Assembly: GCF_932276165.1 (NCBI RefSeq)
Contig: NC_063991.1
Span: 3,339,001-3,403,000, forward strand
From: Plutella xylostella
Lineage: Eukaryota; Arthropoda; Insecta; Lepidoptera; Plutellidae
Length of the DNA: 64,000 nt
Direction: 5' to 3'
A model generated the notes under the pieces. It ran no database searches, was not told where the DNA came from, and was given only the letters and a program-made list of their open reading frames with translations. This document shows, one piece after another, positions 1-11,847 of the stretch; the first letter of the stretch is position 1, and every line of letters starts with the position of its first letter. The translations under genes and the position numbers were made by a program.

Positions 1-2215
1 GAGCTGTCAAAACATGATTCGCTTGTTTCTCGAAGAGTTATTAAGCTATCATAGAGCTTAATCAATAATTTATCAAACCCTTTGCATGTTCTATAAATAT
101 GAGGGAAAAAACAAAACGTCATTGTAGAGGCAACATTGGAAGTTTTTTAAATTTAAAATGAACATGGGATTGGCACATGAGAGTAGCGTAAAAATTAAAA
201 TAGCGAGGAACGTTATTGTTGTTTCAACACGATTGCGAGGATGTTAATAATAAAAACAACAATTACAAAATTATAATAATAAACTACTTACTTAGGTATG
301 CGTTTTATTATCAACAGCAAAAAGATTGCCTCACTACCTCATTACAACGTAAATATCTTCAGGTGCCTGGTTTAGGAAGGCTTTTACTTGAAATTCATCA
401 TTATCCATTAACTATTTCAGGAGCAAGCTATTTTCTTGCCTCTTTTAAGGCAATCCTCATCTACTTTCATCTACTGCAATACTTAGATAAGTACCTATTT
501 AACGTTGTCAAATAGCTTTCTTAGATTCAAATAGATGTCACTATCCCGCAAACTAGGTACATTGCGGTATTAAGTTATGTTCTCTTCTAATAAATCTTCT
601 TCTTCTTCTTCTTCCTTGCCTTATCCTTATTTAGGGTCGGCTTTGTTGGTCGTGTCACGCCATTTTACCCTATCCTCTGTCATATCCTCATTCACTCCAC
701 ACTCTCTCATATTTTCTTTCACGCAATCAAGCCAAGTCTCTTCTAATAAATAACCCTTTGTATAACATCAATAAACTTTGCTTCTACTACCAGCGCCGCG
801 ATCAAGCTACTTTTTCAACATCACCAAAGGTTAACTGGTAGAAAATGCTGCTAGCATTAAGTTCGCCTTTGTAACAATTTATTTTGTTCAATAAAGAGTT
901 TAATAATAATAATAAGCTACCAAGCCTTTTCAGCGGCCTTACCATACGCATAACATAGAAATAATAGACATCACAGACTGAAACAACGTTTAATGTAAAC
1001 GACACAACAATAGTTTGGCAGCCGCTCAAGGTCGAAGCTAACTACTCGCGCTTCCGAACATCAATTACTGAGCTTTTCACGACTACTATACTAACTTATA
1101 GCTTTTGGGTGGATGTCTACAGGATGTTGTAGAAATTATAAGCTTTTAAAGATTCTTAAGTATCTGAACGTAATTCTTAGACACATTTTTATCATAGTTA
1201 ATCCTAACAGCATAAGTTCTTATCCTGGAAACCAGCGAGATCTCAATATCAAATAATTTTACATAGTGAGTCGGGGCAAGCGCGCCATATTTTTTTCATA
1301 GATGAATTCAACTCAATATAATATATTATATACTGAATTGAACATGTAAATTTATAAAATTTACAATATTTGGTTCTTTGAGATTATAACGTTACGTTGA
1401 TTCAGTGAATCTACTGATAAATTTATGTTATTATGTTCAAGACTTTTAATCCTCGAGGTGAGTGAGATGACTCGCAAGCTAGCAAATCCTTTCACCACGG
1501 TGACAATGTGACAAATCCTAATATTTAGCTGTAATGTTTGTCACCAACACGCTAAGAAAAAGAAGAAGTTAGCTAAGTAGAAAATGCCAAATGACGAATA
1601 ATTATTGGTATCAGAAAATTTTACTGGTACAAAGTTAGCCTTGTTCTCTATCCATTATTCTCGTCACACTGAAATATGTGTGAAGTATTCTACAGAACTG
1701 AGAAGTACTTACTTTTCTCTACTGCACATTATAGTAATTTATGTGACTGCTCAAATTGTAAATTACTTGTAAATTATGTTAATTACGTACTTTCGTAGGT
1801 ACTGATTTCAGTCCTAGTATTAGTTATTTACACTTACTTAATAGTTTAGATTTTCTCATCATCATACCTCTACATATTAATATTTTTTTGTATTTACGTT
1901 TCATAATTTGCAGTTAGTAGTTTTTGAACGCTTATCACACCATTGAAAATATAAAATATGCACACCCATACATAAATATTTGTACATAATATTTGATTCA
2001 TTACTGAATTAGTGTTTACTTTCCTAATTTTAGATAATACAGTATACAGTAGATATACTTGGCTACCTCTACCTCTAGAGCATATAAAATAATTCCTACC
2101 ATACATACCTCCTTCACAACCTAACATTAAAAAACTAAAACCTTATTCTCATGGCAGTATCATTTATAAACTTCATAGCCGCTCCTAAACTGCAAAGAGT
2201 CTACAAAAAACAAAT
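1..2215. other. Non-coding AT-rich stretch
   Basis: No gene is recognised here. The open frames at 216-515, 802-1029 and 1894-2127 are low-complexity, lack flanking splice logic and match no family I know. The only distinct feature is a TCT-rich repeat fragment near 594-760. The stretch may be intergenic or an upstream intron of the gene whose first visible exon starts at 5405. Confidence 0.6.
594..760 (-). repeat. (TCT)n with adjoining dispersed-repeat fragment
   Basis: A run of TCT units (about 596-620) is followed by sequence containing TTAGGGTCGGC. Read on the minus strand it ends in (GAA)n, the kind of tail also seen on the RTE-like element at 52095-54514. I infer a 3' remnant of a non-LTR retrotransposon; the family is not established. 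Confidence 0.4.
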
Positions 2216-3573
2216 TAGTCCAGTTAATAAATGACAAAAAATTAGGTGTAGAGTGCGTGAGCAGGTAACTCAGCGATTCCTTCAGAAACTTGTTCAGGGG
2301 GCTTAGGTTGTTAACATACCAAAAGTGCTGACTCCTAGGTAATGAGCGGGGGGGAGGGGAGGGGGGTAAAGGTACGAATTTTGAGTTTTTCGCTTATATC
2401 GCAAAAACGGTGCATCGGAGAGAAGTACGTAGGTACTTCCAGATAATAAAATAGAGTTCTTAAAATTATCTAAAACTTTCATATCACACTTTTTTTTCTA
2501 ATTCCTAACCGTATTCGAGTTATATACCCTGGGAAATTTATTGAAATTGAAATTTACAAGAAAAATTCATTCATGTCAAAAAATTCTTAAATATTGCATC
2601 ATATTGTCTAAACCTATACATAAAAAAAATGAATAGGAAAGAAGTTGTAGACTGTTAAAATTTCCTTTTAGAATATATATATGTCGCAGGCAACTGGTTT
2701 AATCTCCTGTTTGATTGAACCACTAGCCCGTTCATTGGATGGCGCTATTCAGTTGTATGACTAAAAGACAACTCGTCAAGTCGTTGATTGTAACGTTCGA
2801 CGTTTTGACTGAACGTCATTCAGCGAAGTCGTTGAATGGGATATAGTATAGCAACTTTGTAATGTCTGGTTAGGGTGAACATGACCAGACAAGAGTATGT
2901 TACAAAGCTCTTATCTCACAAATTAACTAAACAATAACAATAAACGTACCTTCATATTGTTGTTCATAATTATCCAGTTTCGCCACTTTTTTTCTTTGAA
3001 ACTATCCGCCCGCGGCGTAATAATAGGTAAATCCATGTTGTCACACTATTTTAACACAAATAACGCACTTTAAAGCTAATTTATTTGCAAAAAACTAGCA
3101 AATTAGCAATATAGGTGCTTTTTTTGTCAGCTGTTAGCTGTTAGACGCCATATTTGTTTTATTCACCACCTGACTGATTTTAAGTCAGCTAACTAGTTGG
3201 ACGTTTTGTGACGCTTGTACAATCAACGTTCGGCCTAGTCATTCAACTGAACAGCGCCATCCAATGAACGGGCTAGTGGTTCAATCAAACAGGAGATTAA
3301 ACCAGTTGCCTGCGACATATACATATGCTGGTTAATGTCCAACCCGCCTAAAGTTACAGCTATTTTACTTACACTTAGGCTTACTAACTTGGGGAGCTAT
3401 GTCAGTGACTTTAGCCAAATTCAAGTTTTAAAATAGCTGTAACTTTAGGCAAGTTGAACATTACTCAGCATATGTACCTATGTTAACAACCTAAGCCCCC
3501 TGAACAAGTTTCTGAAGGAATCGCTTAGTTACCTGCTCACGCACTCTACACCTCATTCATTGACTGGACTGAA
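2216..3573. mobile_element. Nested palindromic DNA elements (three inverted repeats in one block)
   Basis: The outer arms, about 2244-2315 and 3482-3552, are near-perfect inverted repeats of about 71 bp with one mismatch noticed. Weaker similarity continues outward to 2216 and 3573. Inside is a second inverted pair (about 2684-2760 and 3234-3320; key word GGCAACTGGTTTAATCTCC). A third hairpin lies at about 3325-3360 and 3429-3473 (AAAGTTACAGCTATTTT). No long ORF is present. The nesting suggests non-autonomous TIR elements inserted into one another. Confidence 0.75.
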
Positions 3574-3645
3574 TACATTGCTTTTCGGCCCAAAAGATCA
3601 AATTCAAATTCCGAATTCTTTCACTTCCTGAAAGAGGTTTTCACG

Positions 3646-3867
3646 TATAGTGCGACATACTTATCTGTTCCGGTGAGAGCGAACTAAATTGATCCATATC
3701 TCATTATTTACTAATGAATTATATATTGATATAGATTAGATGGCGGGTTTATTGATACCACAAGAGCGAATTACCACTACTGGCAAACTTAAAATCTTAT
3801 AGAATGAAGAAATATTACATATTTACGTGAGCTGTCACCGGAACAGATAAGTTTGTGGCACTGTACC
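3646..3867. repeat. Palindromic MITE-like element
   Basis: The ends are inverted copies of each other. The left arm contains ACTTATCTGTTCCGGTGA and the right arm TCACCGGAACAGATAAGT, and the complementarity extends to TAGTGC / GCACTGTA. It is about 220 bp long with no coding potential. Confidence 0.6.
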
Positions 3868-3900
3868 ATCACTATTCATTTATGTTCAGTGAATAAATTT

Positions 3901-4010
3901 ACAGATTCTGAACGGTTCATCAACAGTCGATTGTCCCCGGATTAAGTGACGTTATCGTTCTATTGGCGGGACAATCGACTGTTGATGAGCAGTTCGGGTA
4001 TCTGAGATAA
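3901..4010. repeat. Palindromic MITE, family A, copy 1
   Basis: The inverted arms are CATCAACAGTCGATTGTCCC and GGGACAATCGACTGTTGATG. The same arms recur at 13929-14029, and one arm recurs near 47417-47461. It is a short (about 100 bp) non-autonomous hairpin element. Confidence 0.65.
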
Positions 4011-4089
4011 AAAACATACATTTAGCACAGCTCCGCCGCACCCTCTATGGTTAAGTCGTAGACTAATAAATTAGTATATTAGTCTATGG

Positions 4090-5145
4090 CAACGGTCAGC
4101 AACAGGCGGACCGCGGTCCGTTTGCGGACCGCCAAAGGTTGAACTTCGGACCGCCAAATATTGTAATGTACATAGGCATGTCGAGTATAAATAAATACAT
4201 ACTGTACTACCACAAAAAACTTTGAACACTGTTTAAGAAGTGTTTAATACGAAATTACACAGATTTTGTAGGCGATTGACAGCGCAAAACATCTGTTAAA
4301 TACCTTCTAAGTTTTTGTGGTAAGGCCCATAATATTTTGAACCAATCTAACTTAGTAGCTACCTAATCTAATTAATCTGTTTTACAACATCGACATCGAT
4401 CAAAAACATCGCGCCGCGCCGCCCGCGCCGTTATGTCGCCGCGCGCGCTCTGTTTATAGGTACTTATAGCTTCTCCGACGACCATAATAATTATAATAAG
4501 GAGAACTCTGAAGAAGACATTGCAGGGTTTACAAAATTTTTAGCCGATCTTAGCAACGAAATCGCCACAAGGTTCCAAGACTTTGCAGAGATGGGCAAGC
4601 TATCTCTGTTTCTTAAGTCACCCTTTGAAGTTGATGCAGCCGCCGCATGGACAGTTGTGGCTGCCAAGTAAAAGTCCTTGCTGCCAAGTTATTTCATCTG
4701 CCAAGGTGTCACTTCAAATGGAAATAATCGATCTGCAGAGAATATGTGTCTTTACAAATATATATAAAGGTGTCAACTGAAGAATTTTGGGTCAAACATG
4801 TCCAAGAAAAATATCAAAATTGCAAAAAACTTGCCATCAATATTGCGACTATGTTTGGTTCAACATACCTACATATACGAAACATCTTTTTTAAATGATT
4901 TTTTTAAAAAACAAATATCGTTTGAGATTAACAGACGCTCACTTAGAAGACACTCTTCGAATAAGCTGTTCTTCACGAGAACCAAACTATAAAAACCTGG
5001 CTTAAGGCCGCCGATGCAATTTTTGTCACTAATTTTAGTAAGTTATAAATAGCTGTAAGTAGTTATTATCAGTTTTTTTTTCTGGACCTTTTAAAATTTT
5101 TCGACCATTATCCGGACTCTACCTAAAACTACTTGCCGACCCCTG
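4090..5145 (+). mobile_element. hAT transposon fossil with 8-bp target duplication
   Basis: GTCTATGG occurs at 4082-4089 and again at 5146-5153, an 8-bp duplication typical of hAT elements. The element starts CAACGGTCAGCAAC and ends TTGCCGACCCCTG, imperfect terminal inverted repeats of the CAGGGGTCGGCAA type. Between 4500 and 4990 broken frames resemble the C-terminal part of ZBED/GTF2IRD2-like hAT transposases, for example the phrases KNLPSILRLCLVQHTYIYET and SLRRHSSNKLFFTRT. Stops at 4670 and 4778 and frameshifts show it is dead. At 1,056 bp it is far shorter than an autonomous hAT, so it is internally deleted. Confidence 0.75.
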
Positions 5146-5404
5146 GTCTATGGTATAGTCTTCCAAAGAGGTTTTCACAAAGCACTGCTTAAAGCTAAGT
5201 GTCTACCTATCGGTATCCTACGTATCGCATCCAACAGACTGTCATAAAATATGTATGGAAAAACGGCGTCGGTAATACCGATGAAGTGGAGTGTATTTAT
5301 ATACAAACAATATACTGAATGCGATATGTCCGTTGCACGCTTACCTTAACACCGACTCCGTATTCTAAGCTTCATAACCTCTAAAACTTCCACCTCCTTG
5401 GCAG

Positions 5405-8400
5405 GCGGAGCTGATCTACCGGCCGCACCCGCGCACGGTGACTCGGCTCGTGACGTCACCGGAGCCCCCTCAGCACATGATCAGGGTCCGGGTGAGACCC
5501 TCCATCATCCTGAGGGAGCTCGACAGGATCCAGTACAAGCGCCGCCCGGAGCTGTCCATCTCAGCGGTGGATGACTTCTACAGGGAGCAGAGCACCAAGG
5601 TAAGATCTCTTCACAATCATCATCATTACAATCACGTCCCCACAGCTGGGGCTAGGGTCTCCTTCCAATGAAGGAAGGGTTCTACGCCTAGGCGACAGCA
5701 CTGGCCTAGTGCGGGTTGGTTAATTACTTGTCTCAGGTCGTCGGTCTAACTGGCCGCGGGCTTTCTCTTGTCCAAGTTCACTCGGGAACCGGCGTTAAAT
5801 CAAATGTTTTTACCGCATATAATTATGTAGGTACTGCTATCATTTACAAATAATACTTTAGTAGGTAATGAATGTCATTTATCACCTGAACTTATAATGA
5901 TTGTCTTCTTTGCTCTAACATTCACAACTAATTCTCACGAACCCCCTAAGTCACCTGCTATAATAATATACCCTTTGGTCGGTTTTCACAGTTGTTGTTT
6001 CGGGCCTTATCGCCAAGACCACCTATAGGTACCTAATTTACATAGGCTTAAGCAACATCTTCTCTTGCTATTATAACTTACATCTTGTAATCCTGTCCCT
6101 CACCCCCAGGACTTCCAAGACGAGTCTCGCCGCATCCGCGCCGACACCGCCTCGCTGCTGACCCGCGCGCGCGCCATGGTGCCCCGCGGCTCCTCCGTGT
6201 CGCCACTCGACACCGTCTACAAGTGAGTACACTCGACACATCTACTAGTGAGTACACTCAACTAACTTCGCGTCCCCACTGCTGGGTTTTGGGCCTAGTC
6301 CACACGCGGGCCCCAACACAAGCAAGCTTTTGCTTAGAGAGTTGTCGGCTGGGACACCCGACTGATAGATGTTTTCAAGCTGCCCGAAGGCCTCTGACTA
6401 GGCTTCACGGCTGCTGCCGAAACAGCAACGTCAAAACAACTGCTTGAAATGGGTACGGCACGACATACCTAATAGGAAATTTAAGTGAAACTGTTATTTG
6501 ATGATGGGAACAAATCTATGGAAGCTGGTAAATAAAACCAGTTGAAACGACTTTCTAAAATAATACGTGTTTACGTGTATTACGTCCTGTCATTAGGAGA
6601 ATAAAAACTTCCTTCCGACGAATATATTTCAAAATGGACAACTTATACAGATTTGTCGTAATAATATTTTTTTGCTCCCTTGAAAAGAGCTATCCAACGA
6701 TGTTTGACTCATCTTTATTGGACATAGGTCCCAAAACGCCCATCCTCTTTTCCCCCCAGAATACAGTAATGTTTTTACAAATTAAAGCGTGGACCCGACG
6801 GTGTAGTGATTAGTTCCCCCAACTGCTAACTCGGGATCGATTTCTTGCGTGACATGTTTAAAGATAGATATTTGTGCCCTGCTCTATAACATCAACATAT
6901 TTATTCACCTTGACCTTCCTAGCGACGTGGTACCATTTAAGAAACGGATGACATTCTCATTTATAAATACCTCCAGCCAAATATTTTCACTGTGTGAATC
7001 ACAAAACATAGCTAAGCATTATTCCCCAGTGAATAATATTATTAGTAGTTTGTTTTATAGTAAACACGTGCAGCTGCGCATTCTTGCGTTTGGCATTGAA
7101 ACGCAGTTTAGTTTTGTAAATTCTGCAGTTTTGAATTTGTGTAAGCGAGACTTGCTTAATACACTCACAAGCAATGAAAAAGTTCACGTCACAATAGCAC
7201 CTAATTTATTCCTAATCGGAAAAGGCTAGTTATGAAATGACTATCCTACTAATATTATAATGAATGCGAAAGTTTGTGAGTACTTATGTGTGTTGTGTGT
7301 ATGTTTGTTACTACTTCAGGTCAAAACGGCTGAACCGATTTTAATCAAATATGATAAGTATGGAGTTAGCTGACACCCCGGATTAACACATAAGCTAAAC
7401 TTTTTAAACTTTTTTTTTCAAGCGAAGCTCGCTGGAACATCTAAAAAACAGAAGGACATGATGGGATGTATGTTATTTTGTGTCTATGTGGCCGACCGGC
7501 TATGTATCAAACGTAAAGCACCCTTCACTGTTTGCCAAATACCACACCCGTATCATTGTAAGGTCTCTATCACTGTCAAGGTGTTAGCGAGGTGAGCGCT
7601 CGCCTGTCGCGCCCAAGACAATTAAATCCTATTTTTATCGCGTCTTTATGAGTTACCTGTTCCTTATCTATGTCTGGTGCACCCTGCGGCTGCAGCACGG
7701 GTTTGTTATCGATGTCGATAATAATATACTTATGTCAATGTTTAAAGCGCCTTCCACCAATCACAGCGCCGTATTTTATGGTGAATCGTGATATATAGAG
7801 ACGTTTATCTTCGAATTTCCTTTAAAGTGGGAATGCTGGGTCGAAAGGCGCCTTAGCACTCATGGTAATTGTAGCATCATAATTTGAAATTTCATCAGAA
7901 TCGGGTTTTTTTTAAGTTAGTCTCAAAGGTTAGGTATACCTACCTATGTGCCTGCTTCCATACATATTAATCCTTTTTATTCGAAACCGGTACCTCAGTT
8001 CAAAATGCTGCACCGTTTCGTCAAACATCTTTAATCATTTATCAAACGTCTAATCTCTAGCGCTTACGCCGGGAAGCGTACATGGGATTTAAATTTAGAA
8101 TCTGCAAATGCTAGCCAATCGGCTTTCGTCGTTGGTAAATATATTTTTTAATGATTCATTTGATGTGCGTTTTGTTTTGTATCTTTCGCGGCGGATATTA
8201 GATATTGCTGTGATGGAAATAGGCGTGAGTAATACCTCTACAGAGTCTACAGGGTGAGAAAAAATAATACCTCTACAGGGTGTTAAAAAAGGGCAAGTTT
8301 AGTAAGCGGAAAGAGCAAAAAAAGACAACAAAGTCAAATTCTTTTTCAACAGAGCGTGTAGGTACTTAGGTATTACCTAGGTTCTTTACTAACCCAATAA

Positions 8401-11400
8401 ATTGTATCATCATCGAACCACACCTAGGGCCACTTGCAGAAACATATTAAATCTAGATTTAGTGTCAAATCTCGATTTAATAAACCGAGATTAAACTCGA
8501 TTTAAATTTGACACTAAATCGAGATTTAACACTAAATCTAGATTTAATATGTTGGTGCTAGTGGCTCCTAGTGATGAACTGCTTACTCCTAGATTCTAAA
8601 AACACCACCGGCAGCCGGAACTGGCGAGCACGGTACACTAACGAGCAGTGAAAAAGTTCCACCTGCCTTTGACATTCCATAATGTCACTGGAACTCTTTC
8701 ATTGCTCGTGAGTGTAGTTGGGTGAGGAAATAACAGGGTCACTACTGGAAACACAGTTTTCAAAATAGCAGGTGGCTAGATGAGGAAATTGAGGAAGGCC
8801 GAGGAAAAATTGTGGTGGATTCTTGTTGGCTGTGTGATTAATTAGATAAATCTATCTAATTGAAGATCAAAACATTCAAACGAACATTGACATTTCGAAT
8901 TAATAAAAATCTAAATTGGCTAGCTGTCAAAAACACCAGACACAGTTTAATTGTGTGCGTCAGATTAGAGGTGATGTTTAAAAACAACAAAGCATTTATA
9001 AAATGTTTAAAAACAAACGTTGATGTTAACTAACTACTTAGGTACATAACTTTAAGAATGGAAAGTTACAATCGTGATCGCGCTAACGTTTTGCAATCTT
9101 TCACTGCTGGATATAATGACGCTTCTCCCAAGCGAAGCGCCACAACACTCTATCCTAGGCCTTCTTCAACTCAACTTAGTGATGATGTGACATAACGCAG
9201 CCCAACCCATCCAATAGGGCCGCACCCTTATGTAGCATTGCCTTTTATTTATTTCCTATACCTACTACGATACTAAAGTCCTCCTTTCCTATTGGCCGCC
9301 TATTGAATAATAGATATCCACTGCAGAAATGGTGTGTTCTGTTAAATCAATAAAGTAGTATCCTATTCAGTTACTTTCTCATTATAAAAATAATAATAAT
9401 ATGTGGGGACATCTCACACACGGCTATCCGACCCCAAGCTCGGCAGAGCCTGTGTTATGGGTATCGGACAGCTGATATATCTACACAAATACATAGATAG
9501 ATACATATCAATTATAAAAATAAATATCAACACCCAAGACCCGAGTACAAATATCTGTCTTTAAACAAATATCTGCCCCAGCCGGGAATCGAACCCGGGA
9601 CCTTCGGCATAGCAGTCAGGGCCACTAACCACTACGCCATTCGACCGTCTAAGTCATTAAAATCAAACTTTCCTCTCCCCCGCAGCTATAACTACGGCGA
9701 GCCGGTCCCGTACCGGTTCTCCAACGACGCGTACGTGGCGCGCCTGCTGCTGCCGCTGCGCAGCGCCCACAGCGTCGTGAACCATAATGTCAAGAACATC
9801 TCGTTCTACCACGAGCCGGCTAAGCGGTTTACTGGTTAGTATACACATGGAATCCATGCTGGCCTGACTGAAGGGCTAGATTGGGAAAAAAAGTCACAGC
9901 CATCCAAGTAGAAAAAAAGGCGGATGGAATCTCGCTAACCACACAACTGAGGCACAACAATGGCGGCGACATGAGAGTGTGCGGCGAACTGACTTACTTT
10001 GAGTGTGAATGTGTGTGTGTGTCGAGCTCATCGTAACAATGAAATCGACTCACTTTAGCAGCCTCAGTTTTTAGTTAACGCGCTTCCTTGTGCCTTTTTG
10101 TCTACTTCGATGGTCACAGCACACATAATCGTTATGTAAAGTGTGCTCACACGGCGAGCCGGTCCCGTACCGGTTCTCCAACGACGCGTACGTGGCGCGC
10201 CTGCTGCTGCCGCTGCGAAGCGCCAACAGCGTCGTGAACCACAATGTCAAGAACATCTCGTTCTACCACGAGCCGGCTAAGCGGTTCACCGGTTAGTATA
10301 CGCTTGCAATCCATGCTGGGGGTTACCACCGCTGGACTTTAATAATCAGCGTCGCTCGCTTGTCAAATCTGACAGATGTTTGACAGGCCAGTGACGCTGC
10401 TTATGACACTGCTGGTGGTACGAAAGCTGATTTGAAAAATATACTCCTGAGCAATTTGGGTTGCGAATGTGCGTGTGTTTAAAATGAGAACGCTAGCAGA
10501 CAGTCTTGACACTATTAGAGTAAAACTAAATTTCTGTTAACTATGTACAAGTATTTTATTTATTTGTATTAAGTAATTGTACTTATTTATGTATGTAACG
10601 AGCCCTATATCTTATAATTATTAAGTATTTAAGTATCTCCCTATTCAAGTCCCCACAACTATTTTATCTCCCCACCCTTGAATCCAGAAAACTGTCGTCC
10701 CCACGGCAGCTTAAAACCGTTACTTACGGAACAACTTCCGCCCCCTTACCGACACTAACCAAAATTACATACCCTATTGTGTGGCCCTTCCCTTAGGTCG
10801 CGGCCATCTTGCCGCGGTGCACTACTCTGGCAAAAAGGCGTTCTCCAACCGGGTTCCTCTATACAAGCACTTGAGTATCCGGGACGATGTCAACCTCCTT
10901 TCCTTCTACGCCAAGAACCGCCTCGCCGCCTGCGGTCTGGCTGGCGACAAAGCCACAGGTACTTAGACGACATGCCGCTAACATCAAGCTTCAACCCTTC
11001 GCTTCTCTCTTTAAAATGTGTATTAAAATTATGCCCGTCAACGGATAAATTCGTAATTCTGTAGTTTTCATCTTCCTGTCTAAGTTTAGATGCATTGATA
11101 GAGGATATGATTGAGTCAGAATAGAACCCAAGTCTTATACGTTTGGTTATAAGATTCGTATTAACATTATTAAAGTCACCAATTTCTCCCTCAAGAGGGA
11201 TCCATCAAATATAGATTTGGGAGCATTAACTATAGAATGGTTTTCACTTTCATCAACGTCCATTCTCCACGTCACGAAACAGTTTCACGAAACCATCTCC
11301 AAATAATGTTTCTCACAGGATATCTTCCGTAGGCCGTCGGCGTTGCCCCCGGTGCCTCTACAAGTGTGACTTGGAAGAACATTACAAGGGTAGACTCGAC

Positions 11401-11847
11401 TGGACCAACCGCCATCTTGCTCCGCGCTGTAAACACCTCCCTGTCTTTGACGTGATCAATCTACTTTCGTTTTATGCCAAGAATCGCTACCACCCCTTCG
11501 ACTCGCCCGAAGGCCGCCAGTGATACCGTAATAATATACTCAATGTGATTGAATGACATTCTGAATGGGAAGGGTTTATGTGGATGATATTCTAATTTTG
11601 CGCCACCCGGAATGATTCAGCGGTTTTGAAAGTTGCGCAAGATATTTCCGATTTTCCGAACGAAACAAACGTTTCGTCAGTTTACGAAGTTACGAGTTTA
11701 TTCGGTAGGCGGTGCGCTAAAATTAAATCTCACTCTCTGGCGGCGCCGCCAGGGCTAAAGCAGAGTTGATAAGTCGTGTCTAACCTCGGGTGGTCTCTTG
11801 CAGCGGGTGACAAGGTGGAACAGCCGACGACGGCGCTGAGTGCGTAG
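5405..11847 (+). CDS. Small basic protein, 5'-incomplete; possibly a muscle (myofilin-like) protein
   Basis: The exons are 5405-5599, 6110-6222, 9686-9834, 10797-10958 and 11804-11847. All junctions are GT/AG and the phases add up to 220 codons and a stop. The first visible exon opens in phase 0 after an AG, so the start lies in an exon I could not find to the left. The product is basic and Arg/Tyr-rich, without a signal peptide or membrane segment. Visible phrases are RPSIILRELDRIQYKRRPEL, DTVYNYNYGEPVPYRFSND and NLLSFYAKNR. From its style and the use of alternative C-terminal exons I suspect an insect thick-filament protein such as myofilin, but I cannot confirm the name. A second C-terminal exon lies at 11333-11523, and a truncated copy of exon 3 lies at 10151-10319. 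The intron before exon 3 carries several repeats. Confidence 0.7.
5627..5760. repeat. Dispersed repeat fragment (CCCCAC-GCTGGGG family)
   Basis: It contains CACGTCCCCACAGCTGGGG, then a GATGAAGGAAGG-like word, then GGCCTAGTGCGGGTTGG. The same order recurs at about 6262-6415, 36694-36785 and 63771-63955. It lies just downstream of exon 5405-5599. I infer the degraded 3' end of an interspersed element. Confidence 0.5.
6262..6415. repeat. Dispersed repeat, same family as 63771-63955
   Basis: Shared words are CCCCAACACAAGCAAGC, GAGAGTTGTCGG, AGATGTTTTCAAGCT and AAGGCCTCTG, in the same order as at 63771-63955. It is intronic and non-coding. Confidence 0.6.
7240..7445. repeat. Dispersed element beginning TCCTACTAATATTATAA
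   Basis: It begins with TACTAATATTATAATGAATG and GCGAAAGTTTGTGAG, continues with a CGGCTGAACCGATTTT segment and ends near AAGCGAAGCTCGCTGG. This order of words is that of an interspersed repeat common in moths. A related but distinct family is at 23349-23583, 46644-46850 and 58347-58556. Confidence 0.5.
8425..8571. repeat. Palindromic MITE with TTAAATCTAGATTTAGTGT arms
   Basis: The left arm (GGCCACTTGCAGAAACATAT) and right arm (ATATGTTGGTGCTAGTGGC) are inverted. Inside are repeated near-palindromes built on AAATC(T/G)AGATTT. The block can fold into one long hairpin and lies in the 3.5 kb intron before exon 9686. Confidence 0.65.
8640..8712. repeat. MITE remnant with CAATGAAAAAGTTCC ends, copy 1
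   Basis: The inverted ends are GAGCAGTGAAAAAGTTCCA and TGGAACTCTTTCATTGCTC, separated by about 40 bp. A second copy is at 34471-34552, and single ends occur near 7170, 46510 and 46915 (ACACTCACGGGCAATGAAAA). Confidence 0.6.
9385..9650 (-). repeat. tRNA-derived SINE, type I, complete
   Basis: On the minus strand the 5' head carries a tRNA-like A box (TGGCGTAGTGG) and B box (GGTTCGATTCC). The body ends with GATGTCCCCACATATTATT and an (ATT)n tail. Other type I copies are at 19564-19828 and 55305-55538, with a 5'-truncated one at 43113-43258. This copy sits immediately upstream of the acceptor of exon 9686-9834. Confidence 0.75.
10151..10319 (+). pseudogene. Truncated duplicate of exon 9686-9834
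   Basis: This segment repeats 9694-9862 with few differences and would encode the same residues from GEPVPYRFSND to EPAKRFT, with one codon change (CAC to AAC). It keeps the GTTAGT donor but begins at ACGGCGAGCC, without the CCCCCGCAG acceptor of the original. It therefore cannot be spliced in as a normal internal exon. Confidence 0.75.
11333..11523 (+). CDS. Alternative terminal exon of the 5405-11847 gene
   Basis: After an acceptor ending at 11332 (CTTCCGTAG) a phase-2 frame runs 63 codons to TGA at 11521-11523. Like the exon at 10797 it completes a Gly codon left by exon 3, and its product then begins with Arg. It contains VFDVINLLSFYAKNR, matching DDVNLLSFYAKNR in the other exon. This is the pattern of mutually exclusive last exons: one isoform ends in FDSPEGRQ (215 visible residues), the other in EQPTTALSA (220). 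The first part of this exon is Cys-rich (CPRCLYKC). An acceptor further upstream at 11310 would hit a stop within a few codons. Confidence 0.6.

Noticed and set aside
216..515. 99-codon open frame
   Set aside because: Asn/Ile/Tyr-rich composition is expected from AT-rich DNA; nothing supports coding.
4583..4992. Two short open frames
   Set aside because: They are pieces and shadows of the broken hAT transposase, not separate genes.
6849..7229. 126-codon frame in an intron of the first gene
   Set aside because: No family resemblance, no splice sites that fit, and it ends in a MITE-like CACTCACAAGCAATGAAAAA segment.
9580..9650. tRNA-like sequence on the minus strand
   Set aside because: It is the head of a type I SINE. 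The same holds for 19750-19828, 22060-22134, 55305-55385 and 56265-56336.
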